Shown here one piece after another: positions 5,699 to 8,455 of a stretch of 8,455 nucleotides of DNA. The first letter of the stretch is position 1; each line of letters begins with the position of its first letter. Source of the stretch: Calditrichota bacterium (GTDB taxonomy: Bacteria > Calditrichota > Calditrichia > RBG-13-44-9); NCBI GenBank assembly GCA_016934605.1, contig JAFGSO010000245.1, positions 1 to 8,455 of the forward strand, given 5' to 3'. The translations under genes and the position numbers were made by a program. The notes under the pieces are model-generated. The model was given only the letters and a program-made list of their open reading frames with translations, searched no databases and was not told the DNA's origin.

Positions 5699-8416
5699 AT
5701 GGCATCGCAAAAAAGTGATAGTTTTAATACCCAAAAAATTTTGAAAAACAATGGAGACTCGTACACTTATTTCAGTCTTCCAGAACTGGATAAACAGGGT
5801 TTACTAAACCTGGATAAAATGCCGTTTTCCATTCGAATTCTCCTGGAAAATATGCTTCGGAAAGAAAATGGGCAAATAGTCACCCATGAGGATGTGGAAA
5901 AGGTGATTCAATACCATCCCATAAAGGTAAGTCAAGCAGAAATCCCCTTCATGCCGGCACGGGTCATTTTACAGGATTTCACCGGTGTACCAGCTGTGGT
6001 GGATCTGGCAGCCATGCGGGATGCTTTGAAAGAACTGGGCGGAGAAGCCGAACAGATTAACCCGGTAGTTCCGGCAGATCTTGTGATAGACCACTCGGTC
6101 CAGGTAGATGTATTTGGCACTCTGGATGCTTATGAGCGGAATGTTCAAAAAGAATACCAACGTAACGGAGAACGATATCAGCTACTGAAATGGGCACAAA
6201 AAAGTTTCCGGAACTTCCGGGTGGTGCCGCCGGGGATGGGAATTGTACACCAGGTAAATCTGGAATATCTGGGCAGCGTTGTTATGCATGATAATAAAAA
6301 TGGCGATCGGATGGCGCATCCCGATACACTGGTAGGTACCGATTCCCATACCACCATGATCAATGGGCTAAGTGTGCTGGGATGGGGAGTTGGTGGTATT
6401 GAAGCTGAAGCAGTAATGCTCGGGCAGCCCTATTATATGGTACTTCCGGAAGTCGTCGGAGTCAAGTTAAGCGGTCTTCTCCCGGAAGGTGCAACAGCCA
6501 CAGACCTGGTTCTAACCATCACAGAAATGCTGCGAAAAGTGGGTGTGGTAGGAAAATTTGTTGAATACTTTGGTACGGGATTGTCGAATCTGTCCCTCCC
6601 GGATCGTGCAACTATTGCCAATATGTCCCCGGAATATGGTGCAACCATGGGTTTCTTTCCTGTTGACAGCAAACTGCTCGACTATTTGAAGATGACCTCA
6701 CGGACCTCCGCACAGATCAGTCTGGTGGAGAGGTATTCTCGCGAACAGGGATTATTCCGGACCGATGATACCCCGGATCCTTCCTACAGCACCGTTCTGG
6801 AACTTGACCTTTCCACCATAGAGGTCAGCCTTTCCGGTCCCAGAAGACCCCAGGATCGAATACCGCTGGCGAAAATGAAATCAAGTTTTTATATATCACT
6901 CAAAGAATTGTTCGGAAAGCCTCTTCCGCCACACGTCAAGGAGGTTGATGGGCAATTTGTTTCCGCAAAGGAAAAACAACCGGAGCCGGAAATTTTGACA
7001 CACGGTTCGGTAGTCATTGCTGCAATCACCAGTTGCACTAACACATCCAATCCTTCCGTAATGCTCTCTGCCGGTTTGCTGGCCAAAAATGCTATGGAGC
7101 GCGGAATCAAGACCAAACCATGGGTAAAAACCAGCCTTGCGCCGGGAAGCCGGGTTGTTACCGATTATCTCGAGAGCGCCGGCCTGATGGATAGTCTGAA
7201 TGAGCAGGGTTTCAGTATTGTTGGCTATGGTTGTACTACCTGCATCGGCAACAGTGGTCCCCTTCCCGAACATATTGATAAAACTATCCACGAGGAGGAC
7301 CTGGTTGTTGTAGCTGTTTTGAGTGGTAACCGGAATTTCGAAGGACGGATTCATGCCTCGGTCAGGGCAAATTACCTGGCCTCTCCTCCCCTGGTTGTTG
7401 CCTATGCTTTAGCCGGACGTGCTGATATTGATTTCGAGAACGAGCCCCTGGGAACAGGGAGAGATGGAAATCCGGTCTATCTCAGAGATATCTGGCCGGA
7501 TCAGAAAGAAATCGTTCAAAAAATAAATACCTCCCTCGATCCTGAAATGTTCGAGGAAAAATATAGTGAAGTGTTTAGCGGAGATCACCACTGGCAGTCC
7601 ATGGAGGTGACAGGTGGAAAACGATATAAATGGGATGAAAAGTCCACCTATATCAGAAAACCACCGTTCTTTTCGGACATGTCAATGAGTAAGAATAGCA
7701 TTAAAGATATAAAAAATGCCAGGGTACTGGCCTATCTGGGAGATTCTGTTACAACAGACCACATATCTCCGGCCGGAACTATTCAGCCAAAAAGTCCAGC
7801 CGGACAGTATCTTTTAGACCATGGAGTAGAAATTAAAGACTTCAATTCTTACGGCTCCCGGCGCGGAAATCATGAGGTTATGATGCGGGGAACTTTTGCC
7901 AATATCCGGATTCGAAATAAGCTGCTTGACGGGATCGAAGGTGGCTACACCCGCTACTTCCCCACCAATGAACAGATGACAATCTATGATGCTTCTATAG
8001 AATATCAGAAGGGAAATATCCCCCTGATTGTCATTGCCGGCAAGGAATATGGCACAGGAAGTTCAAGAGACTGGGCAGCGAAAGGCACACTTCTACTTGG
8101 TATCAGGGCCATTATAGCAGAAAGCTTCGAACGTATACACCGCAGTAATCTGGTTGGCATGGGCATTTTGCCTCTTCAGTTTCTTCCCGGAGATTCTGCA
8201 GAGAAGATCGGTCTTACCGGAGAAGAGATTTTTTCAATCACCGGCCTGGAAGAAGGTCTGAAACCGGGACAGGAGTTGAAGGTGCAGGCAATAGCAGAAG
8301 ACGGGGTCTCCTACACTTTTAATGTAAAATCCCGTCTGGATACTCCGGTGGATGTTCTTTATTATGAAAATGGGGGTATTCTCCAGACAGTACTCAGGCA
8401 AATGGCTAAAAAGTAA
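5699..8416 (+). CDS. acnA: Aconitate hydratase A (AcnA/IRP1-type aconitase)
   Basis: It interconverts citrate and isocitrate through cis-aconitate in the TCA cycle, using a [4Fe-4S] cluster in the cytoplasm. The 905 residues are full length for the AcnA/IRP1 branch (E. coli AcnA is about 890). Cluster ligands are Cys446 in ITSCTN and Cys512 and Cys515 in GCTTCIGN. Active-site blocks seen are HDN (197-199), GTDSHTTM (213-220), SYGSRRGNHEVMMRG (717-731) and KEYGTGSSRDWAAKG (782-796), where Ser788 and Arg790 correspond to the catalytic Ser642 and Arg644 of mitochondrial aconitase. The swivel domain is C-terminal (from about 675), as in AcnA, not at the front as in AcnB. AAAGGA lies 6 bases before the ATG. 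IRP1-type aconitases can bind RNA when the cluster is lost; this protein may too, but the sequence does not show it. It appears to be transcribed alone from its own promoter; only 39 bases follow. Confidence 0.97.
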   Translation: MASQKSDSFNTQKILKNNGDSYTYFSLPELDKQGLLNLDKMPFSIRILLENMLRKENGQIVTHEDVEKVIQYHPIKVSQAEIPFMPARVILQDFTGVPAVVDLAAMRDALKELGGEAEQINPVVPADLVIDHSVQVDVFGTLDAYERNVQKEYQRNGERYQLLKWAQKSFRNFRVVPPGMGIVHQVNLEYLGSVVMHDNKNGDRMAHPDTLVGTDSHTTMINGLSVLGWGVGGIEAEAVMLGQPYYMVLPEVVGVKLSGLLPEGATATDLVLTITEMLRKVGVVGKFVEYFGTGLSNLSLPDRATIANMSPEYGATMGFFPVDSKLLDYLKMTSRTSAQISLVERYSREQGLFRTDDTPDPSYSTVLELDLSTIEVSLSGPRRPQDRIPLAKMKSSFYISLKELFGKPLPPHVKEVDGQFVSAKEKQPEPEILTHGSVVIAAITSCTNTSNPSVMLSAGLLAKNAMERGIKTKPWVKTSLAPGSRVVTDYLESAGLMDSLNEQGFSIVGYGCTTCIGNSGPLPEHIDKTIHEEDLVVVAVLSGNRNFEGRIHASVRANYLASPPLVVAYALAGRADIDFENEPLGTGRDGNPVYLRDIWPDQKEIVQKINTSLDPEMFEEKYSEVFSGDHHWQSMEVTGGKRYKWDEKSTYIRKPPFFSDMSMSKNSIKDIKNARVLAYLGDSVTTDHISPAGTIQPKSPAGQYLLDHGVEIKDFNSYGSRRGNHEVMMRGTFANIRIRNKLLDGIEGGYTRYFPTNEQMTIYDASIEYQKGNIPLIVIAGKEYGTGSSRDWAAKGTLLLGIRAIIAESFERIHRSNLVGMGILPLQFLPGDSAEKIGLTGEEIFSITGLEEGLKPGQELKVQAIAEDGVSYTFNVKSRLDTPVDVLYYENGGILQTVLRQMAKK

Positions 8417-8455
8417 AATTTCTGAATTACCCGGATTCAAGTTGCTGCATATTGC

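Noticed and set aside
6896..7354. Antisense open frame of 152 codons inside acnA, with other antisense frames in acnA, tgt and tdh
   Set aside because: The sense strand encodes a complete, motif-perfect aconitase (likewise Tgt and Tdh). These frames show no recognisable motifs, so they are shadows of the codon usage of the real genes.

Overview
This window carries five complete protein genes and one strongly predicted small RNA. The DNA is AT-rich, with very AT-rich spacers. The Tgt, the SDR-type L-threonine dehydrogenase and the AcnA-type aconitase suggest a free-living heterotrophic Gram-negative bacterium, perhaps from the Fibrobacteres-Chlorobi-Bacteroidetes neighbourhood (a Calditrichota, KSB1 or Marinimicrobia-like lineage). 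Most genes have clear Shine-Dalgarno sites and one promoter looks sigma70-like, which argues against Bacteroidota proper. This placement is inference from family resemblance and signals, not from a marker gene.

Layout: bases 1-186 hold nothing I can identify. On the minus strand, an uncharacterised 225-residue protein (start at 2060) is followed after about 60 bases by tgt, which makes the queuosine tRNA modification; the two probably form an operon. A divergent spacer of about 340 bases separates them from a plus-strand gene for short-chain L-threonine 3-dehydrogenase (2402-3373). A weak AT-rich terminator-like hairpin and a promoter then precede an orphan 454-residue acidic protein that starts at TTG (3490-4854). 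The last gene is a full-length aconitase A (5699-8416).

The 844-base gap between the orphan gene and acnA is the most interesting part. It contains A/T tracts resembling an UP element, a near-consensus promoter (TTGATT, 17 bases, TATATT), and a roughly 95-base transcript unit. That unit consists of a 12-14 bp stem with a large C-rich loop, then a perfect 9-bp GAAA-capped intrinsic terminator. This is best read as a trans-acting small RNA whose CCTCCCTCCC loop could pair with Shine-Dalgarno sequences. Downstream lie a GC-rich patch with inverted repeats and an acnA promoter region with inverted repeats that could be operators.

Functionally, the known genes are core metabolism and RNA modification: tRNA queuosine, threonine catabolism to 2-amino-3-oxobutyrate, and citrate-isocitrate isomerisation. 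Apart from tgt with its upstream partner, they look like independently transcribed neighbours rather than a pathway cluster. I see no mobile element, CRISPR array, tRNA, rRNA or defence system.
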